In this document: one piece after another, positions 16,355-23,348 of the stretch
Numbering within the stretch: position 1 is the first letter of the stretch
Layout of the letters: each line of letters begins with the position of its first letter
Notes under the pieces: generated by a model
The model's database searches: none
Seen by the model: only the letters and a program-made list of their open reading frames with translations
Told to the model about the DNA's origin: nothing
Translations under genes and position numbers: made by a program
Assembly (NCBI GenBank): GCA_038319625.1
Contig: JBBQDK010000020.1
Span: 1-25,932, forward strand
Origin: JBBQDK01 sp038319625
Lineage (GTDB): Bacteria; Pseudomonadota; Gammaproteobacteria; JBBQDK01
Direction of reading: 5' to 3'
Length of the DNA stretch: 25,932 nucleotides

Positions 16355-17326
16355 TTACCTCGATTGATATCCGCTGTGGCCGGCGTGCGGTAGCGCGTCG
16401 ACCAGTGTCTGTCCCGTCCGTAGGCCGTGTTGATCGTATGGCGCGCTGTGTTCGGCATCGCCCTGCCATTGCCAGGTTTGTATCTCGACACAGCCCTGCC
16501 TGGCGGCGATGCACAGCGGCTGTTCCGACAAGACCACACCGGGCGGACCACCCGGCGCGTCGCGCGCCACGGCCCGCCAGATGTACAGACGCCGGTCCGC
16601 CACGTCGGTGAAGGCGCCGGGATAAGGATGCGTTACGGCGCGAATCAGATTGAAAACCGTCTGCGCGGAATCGGTCCAGTCGATGCGGCCATCTTCCGGG
16701 CGGCGGCCGCCGAAATAGCTGGCCTGCGTTTCGTCCTGCGCGCGGCGCGGCGCGCTACCTGCCAGCAGATTGTCGAGCTGGCGCGCCAGCACGGCGCGCG
16801 CGGCGGCGACGATATGTGGATACAGATCATGTACGCTGTCGTTCGGCCCGATGGGCACGGCCTGCTGATCGACGATGTCGCCGGCATCAGCACGCGCCAC
16901 CATGTGATGCAGGGTCACGCCGGTTTCCCGCTCGCCCTTGGCGATCGCCCAGTTGACCGGCGCGCGACCGCGGTATTTTGGCAATAGCGAACCGTGCATG
17001 TTGAAAGCACCGAGACGCGCACTGTCGAGAATGGCCGTGGCGATCATGTGCCGGTAATAGAACGAGAAGATCAGGTCGACATGCAGCGCGGCGATACAGT
17101 CGCGCCACTGTGGCGTGTTGATGGACTCGGGTGTGTGCACCGGCACGCCGTGCGCGGCGGCCAGTTCGGCCACTGAACGGAACCAGCACTGCTCGCCCGG
17201 ATCATCGGCGTGCGTGAATACCGCGAGCACGCGCACACCGCGCTTCAGCAGTTCTTCGAGACAGGCATAACCGACATCCTGGTAGGCGAATACCAGCACG
17301 CCGGGTTTGGATACAGTTTCAGTCAT
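16355..17326 (-). CDS. arnA: UDP-L-Ara4N formyltransferase, stand-alone homologue of the ArnA N-terminal domain
   Basis: A 323-residue enzyme of the formyl-THF transferase family that N-formylates UDP-L-Ara4N in the cytoplasm so that ArnC can use it. Active-site residues are visible: N109 and H111 in 'AFNMHGSLLPKYRGRAP' and D147 in 'ARADAGDIV', matching N102/H104/D140 of E. coli ArnA. The C-terminal part ('RPEDGRIDWTDSAQTVFNLI', 'THPYPGAF') is the usual oligonucleotide-binding-like subdomain. The ATG at 17326 overlaps the end of arnC by 8 bp. The protein ends after the formyltransferase module with no dehydrogenase fused. Confidence 0.93.
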   Translation of the reverse strand: MTETVSKPGVLVFAYQDVGYACLEELLKRGVRVLAVFTHADDPGEQCWFRSVAELAAAHGVPVHTPESINTPQWRDCIAALHVDLIFSFYYRHMIATAILDSARLGAFNMHGSLLPKYRGRAPVNWAIAKGERETGVTLHHMVARADAGDIVDQQAVPIGPNDSVHDLYPHIVAAARAVLARQLDNLLAGSAPRRAQDETQASYFGGRRPEDGRIDWTDSAQTVFNLIRAVTHPYPGAFTDVADRRLYIWRAVARDAPGGPPGVVLSEQPLCIAARQGCVEIQTWQWQGDAEHSAPYDQHGLRTGQTLVDALPHAGHSGYQSR

Positions 17327-18257
17327 CGAGTTGTTCCAGCACGCTACGGATCAGATAATTGGGTCGCTGCCGCACCTGCTGGTGAATCCGGCCCACGTAT
17401 TCGCCGATCACGCCCAGACCGAAAATGATGATGCCGGCCAGGAAGAACAGGATGGCGAACAGGGTGAACACGCCCTGCACCTCGGGACCGACGATCAGAC
17501 GGCGGATAAACAGGTAGATCACGAACAACAGGCTGAGCGCCGAGATCGCCATGCCGGCCATGGTGAAGACCTGCAAGGGCACCAGCGTGAACCCGGTCAT
17601 CAGGTCGAAGTTCAGGCGCACCAAATCGTAAAGACGGTACTTCGATGTCCCCGCCAGGCGCGGTGCATGCACCACTTCGACCTCTGTGGGATTGCTGGCG
17701 AAGCTCATCGCCAGCGCCGGAATGAAGGTCGAGCTTTCGCGCGTTGCGGCAATGACATCGACGATATCGCGGCGATAGGCGCGCAGCATGCAGCCCTGGT
17801 CGCGCATGCGGATGCGGGTGGTCTTTTCGCGGATGCCATTGATCACGCGCGAGGCATAACGCCGGAACACATTGTCCCGACGCTGGGCGCGATAGCCTCC
17901 GACCACGTCGTGACCGGCGTCGATCGCGGCCAACAGCTTGGGAATCTCCTCGGGCGGATTCTGCAGGTCGGCGTCGAGCGTCACGATGATAGCGCCGCGC
18001 ACGCGCTCGAAGGCGGCCATGATAGCCTGATGCTGACCGTAGTTGGCATTGAAGTCGATGACGCGCACCTGACTCGGCCGCTGGGCGAAAAACTCCGCCA
18101 GTATCGCCCGCGAACGGTCGCGACTGCCGTCGTTGGTGAACAAAATCTCGTAGGGCCGGTCCTGTGCGTCGAGCACGGCGGTCAGGCGCCGGAACAGCGT
18201 TTCGAGGTTGCCTTCCTCGTTGTAGACCGGCACGACGATGCTGAGTACAGGATGCAT
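17319..18257 (-). CDS. arnC: Undecaprenyl-phosphate 4-deoxy-4-formamido-L-arabinose transferase
   Basis: A 312-residue GT2 family glycosyltransferase that moves L-Ara4FN from UDP to undecaprenyl phosphate on the inner face of the membrane. It has the N-terminal 'LSIVVPVYNEEGNLETLF', 'FTNDGSRDRS' and the acidic 'TLDADLQNPPEEIP' of the nucleotide-sugar site, then two C-terminal membrane helices ('VFTMAGMAISALSLLFVIYL' and 'LFAILFFLAGIIIFGLGVIG') and 'YVGRIHQQVRQRPNYLI', typical of this family. Its start is 3 bp after the arnB stop, and its end overlaps the formyltransferase gene. Confidence 0.93.
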   Translation of the reverse strand: MHPVLSIVVPVYNEEGNLETLFRRLTAVLDAQDRPYEILFTNDGSRDRSRAILAEFFAQRPSQVRVIDFNANYGQHQAIMAAFERVRGAIIVTLDADLQNPPEEIPKLLAAIDAGHDVVGGYRAQRRDNVFRRYASRVINGIREKTTRIRMRDQGCMLRAYRRDIVDVIAATRESSTFIPALAMSFASNPTEVEVVHAPRLAGTSKYRLYDLVRLNFDLMTGFTLVPLQVFTMAGMAISALSLLFVIYLFIRRLIVGPEVQGVFTLFAILFFLAGIIIFGLGVIGEYVGRIHQQVRQRPNYLIRSVLEQLDD

Positions 18258-18260
18258 GCG

Positions 18261-19418
18261 CTAGCTGCTTCCGAACAGATCGGCCATCGCGGCGATCACA
18301 CGGTCCTGGTCGGCATCGCTGAGGCCGGGGAACAGCGGCAGGCTGACGATAGCATCGCCGATGTGTTCGGCGTTAGGGAAATCGCCCGGCTTGAAGCCGT
18401 AATGTTTGCGGTAATACGGATAAAGATGCACGGCGCGGTAATGCAGACCGGTGCCGATGTTGCGCTCCTTCAGGCCGGCCATGAAGGCGTCGCGGTCCAT
18501 GCCAGCCGCTTCGGCGTTGATCAATGGCGAATACAGATGCCAGGCATGACGATGTACATACGCGGGCGCGGCGGGTAATTGCAGTTGCGGCCAACCGGCG
18601 AACTGTTGCTGATAGCGCAATGCAAGTTCGGTGCGCCGCGCGATGAACCCATCCAACTCGGCCAGCTGATGGATGCCGAGCGCGGCCTGCATGTCCATCA
18701 TGTTGTACTTCAGACCCGGCAGGATGATTTCGTAATGCTGATTGCCGGTCTTGCCGAAACGGTTCCAGGCCTCGCGGTCCATGCCGTGAAATCGCAGTAG
18801 GGCGATGCGTTCGGCCAGCGCGGTATCGCGAGTGGTGACGCAGCCACCCTCGCCCGTCGTCATGTTCTTGTTGGGATGAAAGCTGAACACCTGCGTGTCA
18901 CCAAAGCTGCCGATGCGTTTTCCCTTGTATTCGGTGCCGATGGCGTGGGCCGCGTCTTCGATGACGCGCAGGCCGTGTTGTTCGGCCAAGGCATACAAAG
19001 GATCGAGATCCACCGGCAGGCCGGCGAAGTGCACCGGCATGATGGCGCGGGTGCGCGGCGTGATGGCAGCGGCCAGTTGCGCCACATCGATATTGAACGT
19101 GTCTGCCTCGACATCGACCAGCACCGGCCGGCCGCCGGCCAGCACGATAGTGTTAAGCGTGGCGGCGAAGGTCAGCGGCGTGGTAATGACTTCGTCACCG
19201 GCTTGCAGGTCCAGCGCCAGCAAGGCCAGGTGCAGACCCGCCGTCGCCGACGACAGCGCCAACACCTGCGGCGCGCCCAGATAGGCCGCCAGATCCTGTT
19301 CGAAACGTTTGACGCGCGGCCCGGTGGTGATCCAGCCCGACTCCAGACAGGCCACCACTTCATCAATGGCAGCGCGGCTCAGCGCCGGGCGCGAGAACGG
19401 CAGGAAGTCTTCGCTCAC
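18261..19418 (-). CDS. arnB: UDP-4-amino-4-deoxy-L-arabinose aminotransferase
   Basis: A 385-residue PLP-dependent DegT/DnrJ/EryC1-family aminotransferase that converts UDP-4-keto-pentose plus glutamate to UDP-L-Ara4N. 'FSFHPNKNMTTGEGG' carries the PLP lysine K184; 'SSATAGLHLALLALDLQAGD', 'VHFAGLPVDLDP' and 'VIEDAAHAIGTEYKGKRIG' are family signatures. The start is the GTG at 19418, overlapping the preceding TGA (GTGA), which gives 'MSEDFLPFSRPAL' and the normal family length. The open frame runs on upstream to 20003, but that part is antisense or out-of-frame arnT and flippase sequence with no family likeness. Confidence 0.95.
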   Translation of the reverse strand: MSEDFLPFSRPALSRAAIDEVVACLESGWITTGPRVKRFEQDLAAYLGAPQVLALSSATAGLHLALLALDLQAGDEVITTPLTFAATLNTIVLAGGRPVLVDVEADTFNIDVAQLAAAITPRTRAIMPVHFAGLPVDLDPLYALAEQHGLRVIEDAAHAIGTEYKGKRIGSFGDTQVFSFHPNKNMTTGEGGCVTTRDTALAERIALLRFHGMDREAWNRFGKTGNQHYEIILPGLKYNMMDMQAALGIHQLAELDGFIARRTELALRYQQQFAGWPQLQLPAAPAYVHRHAWHLYSPLINAEAAGMDRDAFMAGLKERNIGTGLHYRAVHLYPYYRKHYGFKPGDFPNAEHIGDAIVSLPLFPGLSDADQDRVIAAMADLFGSS

Positions 19419-19780
19419 GTGCGCGCCACCAGGGCGACGCCCGCGATGATTACCAGGATGCCAAGCATGCGGGTCGGTGACAGCGCCTCGTCGAACAGAT
19501 AATAGGCGGCAATGGCATTGACGATGTAGCCGATGCTGAGCATCGGATAGGCGAAACTCACATCGACGCGCGACAGCACCACTATCCAGACCACCACGCT
19601 GACCACATACGCAAACAGGCCGGACAGCACATACGGATTGGCCGCGACCTGCAGGCCCATGGGCATAGCCTGATCCCAGGCCATGTGCACCGGACCGATC
19701 TGACGCATGCCCTGTTTGAGCAGCAGTTGCGCGGCGGCGTTGAGCAGCACGCCCAGCAGAATCATCGGGAACATTGTCAT
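19415..19780 (-). CDS. EmrE/SMR-type flippase subunit for undecaprenyl-phosphate-L-Ara4N
   Basis: A 121-residue protein with four predicted membrane helices (about 3-20, 50-70, 75-95 and 100-118) in the small EamA/SMR family. In enteric bacteria ArnE and ArnF, both of this type, together flip undecaprenyl-phosphate-L-Ara4N across the inner membrane; here only one such gene is present. 'LLKQGM' near the first helix and 'FAYPMLSIGYIVNAI' are typical of the group. The ATG overlaps the arnT stop (ATGA) and its own stop overlaps the arnB start (GTGA), so it is firmly embedded in the operon. It may act as a homodimer, or a partner may lie elsewhere. Confidence 0.85.
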   Translation of the reverse strand: MTMFPMILLGVLLNAAAQLLLKQGMRQIGPVHMAWDQAMPMGLQVAANPYVLSGLFAYVVSVVVWIVVLSRVDVSFAYPMLSIGYIVNAIAAYYLFDEALSPTRMLGILVIIAGVALVART

Positions 19781-21486
19781 AGTGTCGGGGGCTCGTTGGA
19801 CAGGAGCACATGATACTTGTCCCCGGCCAAAAAGTAATAACGATCACCGGCCTCTTGGCGCAGATATGCCAGTGAATCGGTGTTGGCGAGCAGGAATACC
19901 CTCTGCGGCCCCTTCCACAACACCCACAGGGCCGGCGTTTCCAGTATCCACGCGCGGGTATCCTGATGCTTTGAACCGAAGGCCAGTTCGTTGTCCCAGT
20001 CAACGATGGTGATGCGCCGCTTTAAATAGAGCGGCAGATCCTGATAATAGGTCGAGTAGGAGACCACCACGTCATCGGGGTGCAGCAGCGGTTTCAGCGT
20101 CAGCGCCAGGGCCTTCACGGTGTATTTTTCATCCATGCGGCTCATCGCGTAGCTGAAACACTGATGAATGAGCAGCGTGCTCGCCATCACCACTGCCAGC
20201 ACTTTGACCCGGCCGGGCACGCGCAGGACCGCCACCACCGCCAGCATGCCGAGCGCGAAGGTGCCCGCCACCAGCCACAGCGCCGGCCCCATCAGGCGCC
20301 GTAATTCATTCACGCCCGGGCTCTGCCACAGGCCACTGGCCATCAGCATGAAGGTCACGGCGGCGGCGAGATTGGCCAGCGCCAACAGCAGCAAACCACT
20401 GCGCCAGCCCGCCGAGGCTGTGTCCGCATTGGCCACATAACGCCCGACCAGCAAGGCCAGCGGCGGAAACACCGGCAGGATGTAAGGCACCAGCTTGGAG
20501 TGCGATAGCGAGAAGAACGCGAACACCACCACCGCCCACACGATCAGAAACAGCGTTTCCCTGTGCTCACGGCGCTGCGCCCAGAGCTTCGCCATATTCA
20601 ACCGCAGCGCCTGCGGCAGGAACAGCGTCCAGGGAAAGAAACCGAGCAGCAGGATGGGAACGAAGAACCAGTTGGGCTGGTAACGTTGCTCGACATCGGT
20701 CAGATAGCGCAGGAAATGCTGCTGCACGAAATAGAAATAGGGAAACTCCGGATTCACCTCGCTAACCCACACATGCCAGGGCGCGGCGATCAGCAGGAAC
20801 ACCAGCACACCCGATGGCAGATACATGGAGCGCAGCAGCCGCCATTTGCCCAACAGCACGATCCACACCGCCACCACCATGCCCGGCAGCACGAAGCCGA
20901 TCAGACCCTTGGTCAGCGTGGCCAGCGCCATCAGCGCATAGGCGCCCCAGAACCAGTTGCGCCGGCGCGGCCCCGCCGGCGTGCGGACCCCCTGCACCAG
21001 CGCCAGCATGGCGGCGCTCAACAAAGTGCTAAGAGCCAGATCCAGGATCACGGCTCGGCCGAGGAAAAAGTACAACAGACTGGTCGCCAGTACGCCCGCC
21101 GCCGCCAGTCCGCTGCCGCGCCCGTACCAAACTCGCCCGGCGCCGTACACGGCGAGACAGCCGAACAGGGAAAACAGCACCGGCCACAGCCGCGCGCTCC
21201 ACGCATGCAACCCGAACAGCCGCAGCGAACCGGCCTGCAGCCAATAGAACAAGGGCGGCTTCTCGAAATACTTCACGCCGTCCAGGTGCGGGGTGAGGAA
21301 ATCGCCCGTCAACAGCATCTCGCGCGGAATCTCGGTATAGCGCCCCTCGTCCGGCTGCCACAAGGCGCGGTTGCCAAGCATCACGCCGTAACCGATCGCG
21401 AACAGCAGTGTGATCAGCAGCAGATCGCGCCACACGCCATGGCGCGACGCCGGGCGGTGGGCAGAATCGATGTCAGGAAAATCCAC
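19777..21486 (-). CDS. arnT: Undecaprenyl-phosphate-L-Ara4N : lipid A L-Ara4N transferase
   Basis: A 569-residue GT-C-fold inner-membrane glycosyltransferase of the PMT/GT83 type. ArnT transfers L-Ara4N from the lipid carrier to lipid A phosphates on the periplasmic side. The first helix is followed by 'ALWQPDEGRYTEIPREML' with the conserved acidic D46-E47 in the first periplasmic loop, then 'VKYFEKPPLFYWLQ'. About ten further helices and a soluble C-terminal domain follow. The GTG at 21486 is the first start in the frame but has no clear Shine-Dalgarno; the GTG at codon 18 is an alternative. It heads the operon, whereas in enteric bacteria arnT comes after arnD. Confidence 0.92.
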   Translation of the reverse strand: MDFPDIDSAHRPASRHGVWRDLLLITLLFAIGYGVMLGNRALWQPDEGRYTEIPREMLLTGDFLTPHLDGVKYFEKPPLFYWLQAGSLRLFGLHAWSARLWPVLFSLFGCLAVYGAGRVWYGRGSGLAAAGVLATSLLYFFLGRAVILDLALSTLLSAAMLALVQGVRTPAGPRRRNWFWGAYALMALATLTKGLIGFVLPGMVVAVWIVLLGKWRLLRSMYLPSGVLVFLLIAAPWHVWVSEVNPEFPYFYFVQQHFLRYLTDVEQRYQPNWFFVPILLLGFFPWTLFLPQALRLNMAKLWAQRREHRETLFLIVWAVVVFAFFSLSHSKLVPYILPVFPPLALLVGRYVANADTASAGWRSGLLLLALANLAAAVTFMLMASGLWQSPGVNELRRLMGPALWLVAGTFALGMLAVVAVLRVPGRVKVLAVVMASTLLIHQCFSYAMSRMDEKYTVKALALTLKPLLHPDDVVVSYSTYYQDLPLYLKRRITIVDWDNELAFGSKHQDTRAWILETPALWVLWKGPQRVFLLANTDSLAYLRQEAGDRYYFLAGDKYHVLLSNEPPTL

Positions 21487-21756
21487 GGAGACGTGTTCGG
21501 TTAATTGAAACTATCGTTGCTGTGACGCAGAACCAAAGACGGGTCCTGCCATGAGACCGGCAGAGAAAACTTCCCAGCCGCACCGGCTAAGCCTTTCCTG
21601 CTACGCCGAGTCGCGACGCCGGATCGGCACACCCTGCCAGCTTGGGGCGCATATTTTGCAATATTACCGGGGTTTTTGATAGTGCCGCCGCCGACAATAG
21701 TCGTCAGGGCATTGAATTGACGTGCCGACACCCGCCCCGTACAATTTCGCGCCTTG
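21487..21756. other. Intergenic region upstream of arnT and tRNA-Val
   Basis: 270 bp between divergent arnT and tRNA-Val. The right end holds the tRNA-Val promoter. I find no convincing promoter or PmrA-type repeat for arnT: only a single GTTAAT half-site at 21500-21505. The small open frames here show no ribosome binding site or family likeness. Confidence 0.5.
21717..21745 (+). promoter_or_regulatory. Sigma70-type promoter for tRNA-Val
   Basis: -35 TTGACG (21717-21722), 17-bp spacer, -10 TACAAT (21740-21745). The start site would fall a few bases before the mature tRNA 5' end at 21757, as is usual for single tRNA genes. Confidence 0.75.
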
Positions 21757-21831
21757 GGGCGATTAGCTCAGTGGTAGAGCACTGCCTTCACACGGCAGGG
21801 GTCAGTGGTTCGAACCCACTATCGCCCACCA
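21757..21831 (+). tRNA. tRNA-Val (anticodon CAC)
   Basis: GGGCGAT acceptor strand, D-arm GCTCAGTGGTAGAGC, anticodon stem CTGCC/GGCAG around TTCACAC (anticodon CAC), T-arm GTGGTTCGAACCCAC, acceptor ATCGCCC, discriminator A and encoded CCA. An integrase remnant follows 100 bp downstream, so the 3' end may have served as an attachment site. Confidence 0.97.
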
Positions 21832-21886
21832 TCAATCAAGCACTTAAAACTCCAACCATCCCGTTTGGACTTTCAAAGTGATTATT

Positions 21887-21921
21887 TGTCACGGCGTTGT
21901 CACACTCATTCACGAACGTGA
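21887..21921. promoter_or_regulatory. Possible recombinase or regulator binding motifs before the integrase remnant
   Basis: TGTCAC occurs at 21887-21892 and again at 21898-21903, with start points 11 bp apart (one helical turn). A palindrome TCACGAACGTGA follows at 21910-21921. Paired short repeats between an attachment tRNA and an integrase could be arm-type or operator sites; this is inference from spacing only. Confidence 0.3.
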
Positions 21922-21932
21922 TGAGTATGGCG

Positions 21933-22214
21933 ATGGCGTCCTTCAGAAAACGTGGTCCTTACCAATGGCAGGCACAGATCCGGCAAAAGGGCCAGCCGCT
22001 TCAGACCAAAACTTTTGAAACCCGCGCGGCTGCAGAACAGTGGGCCCGCAAAGTGGAATACGAAATGGACCGGGGCACCTTCGTGTCGCGTGCCGAGGCG
22101 GAATCCACCACCCTTATGGAGTTGCTCGAGCGTTACCGGAATGAAGTGACGCCCTTAAAGAAGGGCGCGGCTTCTGCGACGACGGAATCGGTGCAGTCGT
22201 TCAAGCGCTCTTGA
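21933..22214 (+). pseudogene. Truncated tyrosine integrase (N-terminal fragment)
   Basis: The frame gives 'MASFRKRGPYQWQAQIRQKG', 'TFETRAAAEQWARKVEYEMD' and 'TLMELLERYRNEVTPLKKGA'. This is the arm-binding N-terminus and the beginning of the core-binding domain of a phage-type tyrosine integrase. It breaks off after about 90 residues: no catalytic R-H-R-Y domain is present, and the last residues are antisense to the 3' end of the fic gene. ATG 21933 is the conventional family start; ATGs at 21921 and 21927 and GTG 21918 are in frame, and none has a clear ribosome binding site. Its place just after tRNA-Val fits a former integrative element whose right part was replaced. Confidence 0.7.
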
Positions 22215-23208
22215 GAATGTAACGTCCAGTTTTTTTGCCACCCACCTTTTCCACCAAGCCCGCCTCCAGTAGTGGGCGCAGCAGATCCATCGCACCCTGT
22301 TTGGAAATGCCGAGTGCGTTCCATATCTCGTTCGGGGCCATGCTGTGGTGATCGCGCAGGAGGTTGAGCAACTGCTCCTGCCGAGGGCGCAGCACCAGCT
22401 TAACGGATGACGCCACACTGAAGGTTTGCACCCGTAACCACACACGCTCTAACGTCTGGCGCAGTCCCTCGGCGCAATATTCCAACCAACCGGACAAATC
22501 ATCGCCCGCCTTGCGCACAGCATCCAGCTCTTTGTAATAACGTGGACGATCTTCCCAGTAGTACTCGTCTACGGAAAAAATATGATGCGAGTCGAAGCCG
22601 TGCCGATACAGCTCCCACAAGGCCAGTGCCCGGCCGGTTCGGCCGTTGCCATCGGCAAACGGATGGATCGTCTCAAATCGGTAATGCAGAATGGCCGAGC
22701 TCAATACCGGAGAGAGTTTCACCGACGCCTTGTTCCACCATTCGAGCAATTCGAACATCAGGCCGGATACCTCCAGCGGTGGTGGCGGCACATAACTACC
22801 CACCCGCACTGCAATCGTCCGGTAACGCCCTGCCTCGCCCTGATTCATCACCTCGCCCGCAAGGATCCGATGCAGCTCAAGGACATTGTCGTGGCCGACG
22901 CGCTTCATCGAAGCGTGCTTCTCTACATAGCGAAGGCCGGCGAAATAATTGACCACCTCGCGCTTGGCCCGCTCCCCGGAAGTGGCCAATGCACGCCCTT
23001 CCTCCAATGCTCGCACCTGCTCCAGCGTGAGGGGGTTGCCCTCGATGGCGGTTGAGGCGTGGACATTGCGTGTGCGAGTGTCCTTTTGCAAAGCGGGCAT
23101 CCACGACAGCTCGACAGCCGCGCCGAGAATCCGCTCCCGCAACGCGGCAACGGACTCCACCTTTGAGAGCAGGCTTGCTGAAATGGTGAATTGGGGTTGA
23201 TAAGCCAT
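22201..23208 (-). CDS. Fic family protein with C-terminal winged helix
   Basis: A 335-residue Fic protein. The core motif 'HPFADGNGRTGR' (H182-R193) has every residue of the HPFx(D/E)GNGRxxR signature, so AMP transfer to a target hydroxyl is expected of the family. An upstream 'STAIEG' (52-57) fits the inhibitory (S/T)xxxE(G/N) motif, the arrangement of class II Fic proteins, whose activity is self-restrained. The C-terminal part (about 270-335, 'RQEQLLNLLRDH...APNEIWNALGISKQGAMDLLR') is a winged-helix DNA-binding domain, suggesting autoregulation. A TTGACT-17-TTTACT promoter lies directly before the ATG with no Shine-Dalgarno, so the mRNA may be leaderless. The stop overlaps the integrase remnant tail-to-tail by 14 bp. 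Confidence 0.93.
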   Translation of the reverse strand: MAYQPQFTISASLLSKVESVAALRERILGAAVELSWMPALQKDTRTRNVHASTAIEGNPLTLEQVRALEEGRALATSGERAKREVVNYFAGLRYVEKHASMKRVGHDNVLELHRILAGEVMNQGEAGRYRTIAVRVGSYVPPPPLEVSGLMFELLEWWNKASVKLSPVLSSAILHYRFETIHPFADGNGRTGRALALWELYRHGFDSHHIFSVDEYYWEDRPRYYKELDAVRKAGDDLSGWLEYCAEGLRQTLERVWLRVQTFSVASSVKLVLRPRQEQLLNLLRDHHSMAPNEIWNALGISKQGAMDLLRPLLEAGLVEKVGGKKTGRYILKSA

Positions 23209-23214
23209 GCGATA

Positions 23215-23243
23215 AGTAAAGCTTAAGTCAAGTAATGAGTCAA
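23215..23243 (-). promoter_or_regulatory. Candidate fic promoter adjoining the start codon
   Basis: On the minus strand: -35 TTGACT (23243-23238), 17-bp spacer, -10 TTTACT (23220-23215). A second TTGACT at 23231-23226 is repeated 12 bp downstream. The predicted transcription start is within a few bases of the fic ATG (23208). Confidence 0.45.
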
Positions 23244-23348
23244 GCTGTTGGCAGGCGGACAGGTCAATGCCTGCGGGTTGAGTTGATCACGAAAAACCGG
23301 GAGCAAGCCACTGTTTCGCCTGACGATGGCAGGTTGTAGATACGGATA

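Noticed and set aside
16351..16551. N-terminal extension of the decarboxylase frame
   Set aside because: It overlaps the formyltransferase gene and precedes the Rossmann start; the ATG at 16350 has a good ribosome binding site.
19419..20003. N-terminal extension of the arnB open frame
   Set aside because: It runs through the flippase and arnT genes in another frame; the GTG at 19418 gives normal ArnB length and a GTGA overlap.
21500..21516. PmrA box upstream of arnT
   Set aside because: Only one GTTAAT half-site is present; the position of the second half is CTATCG, which does not fit the tandem YTTAAT pattern.
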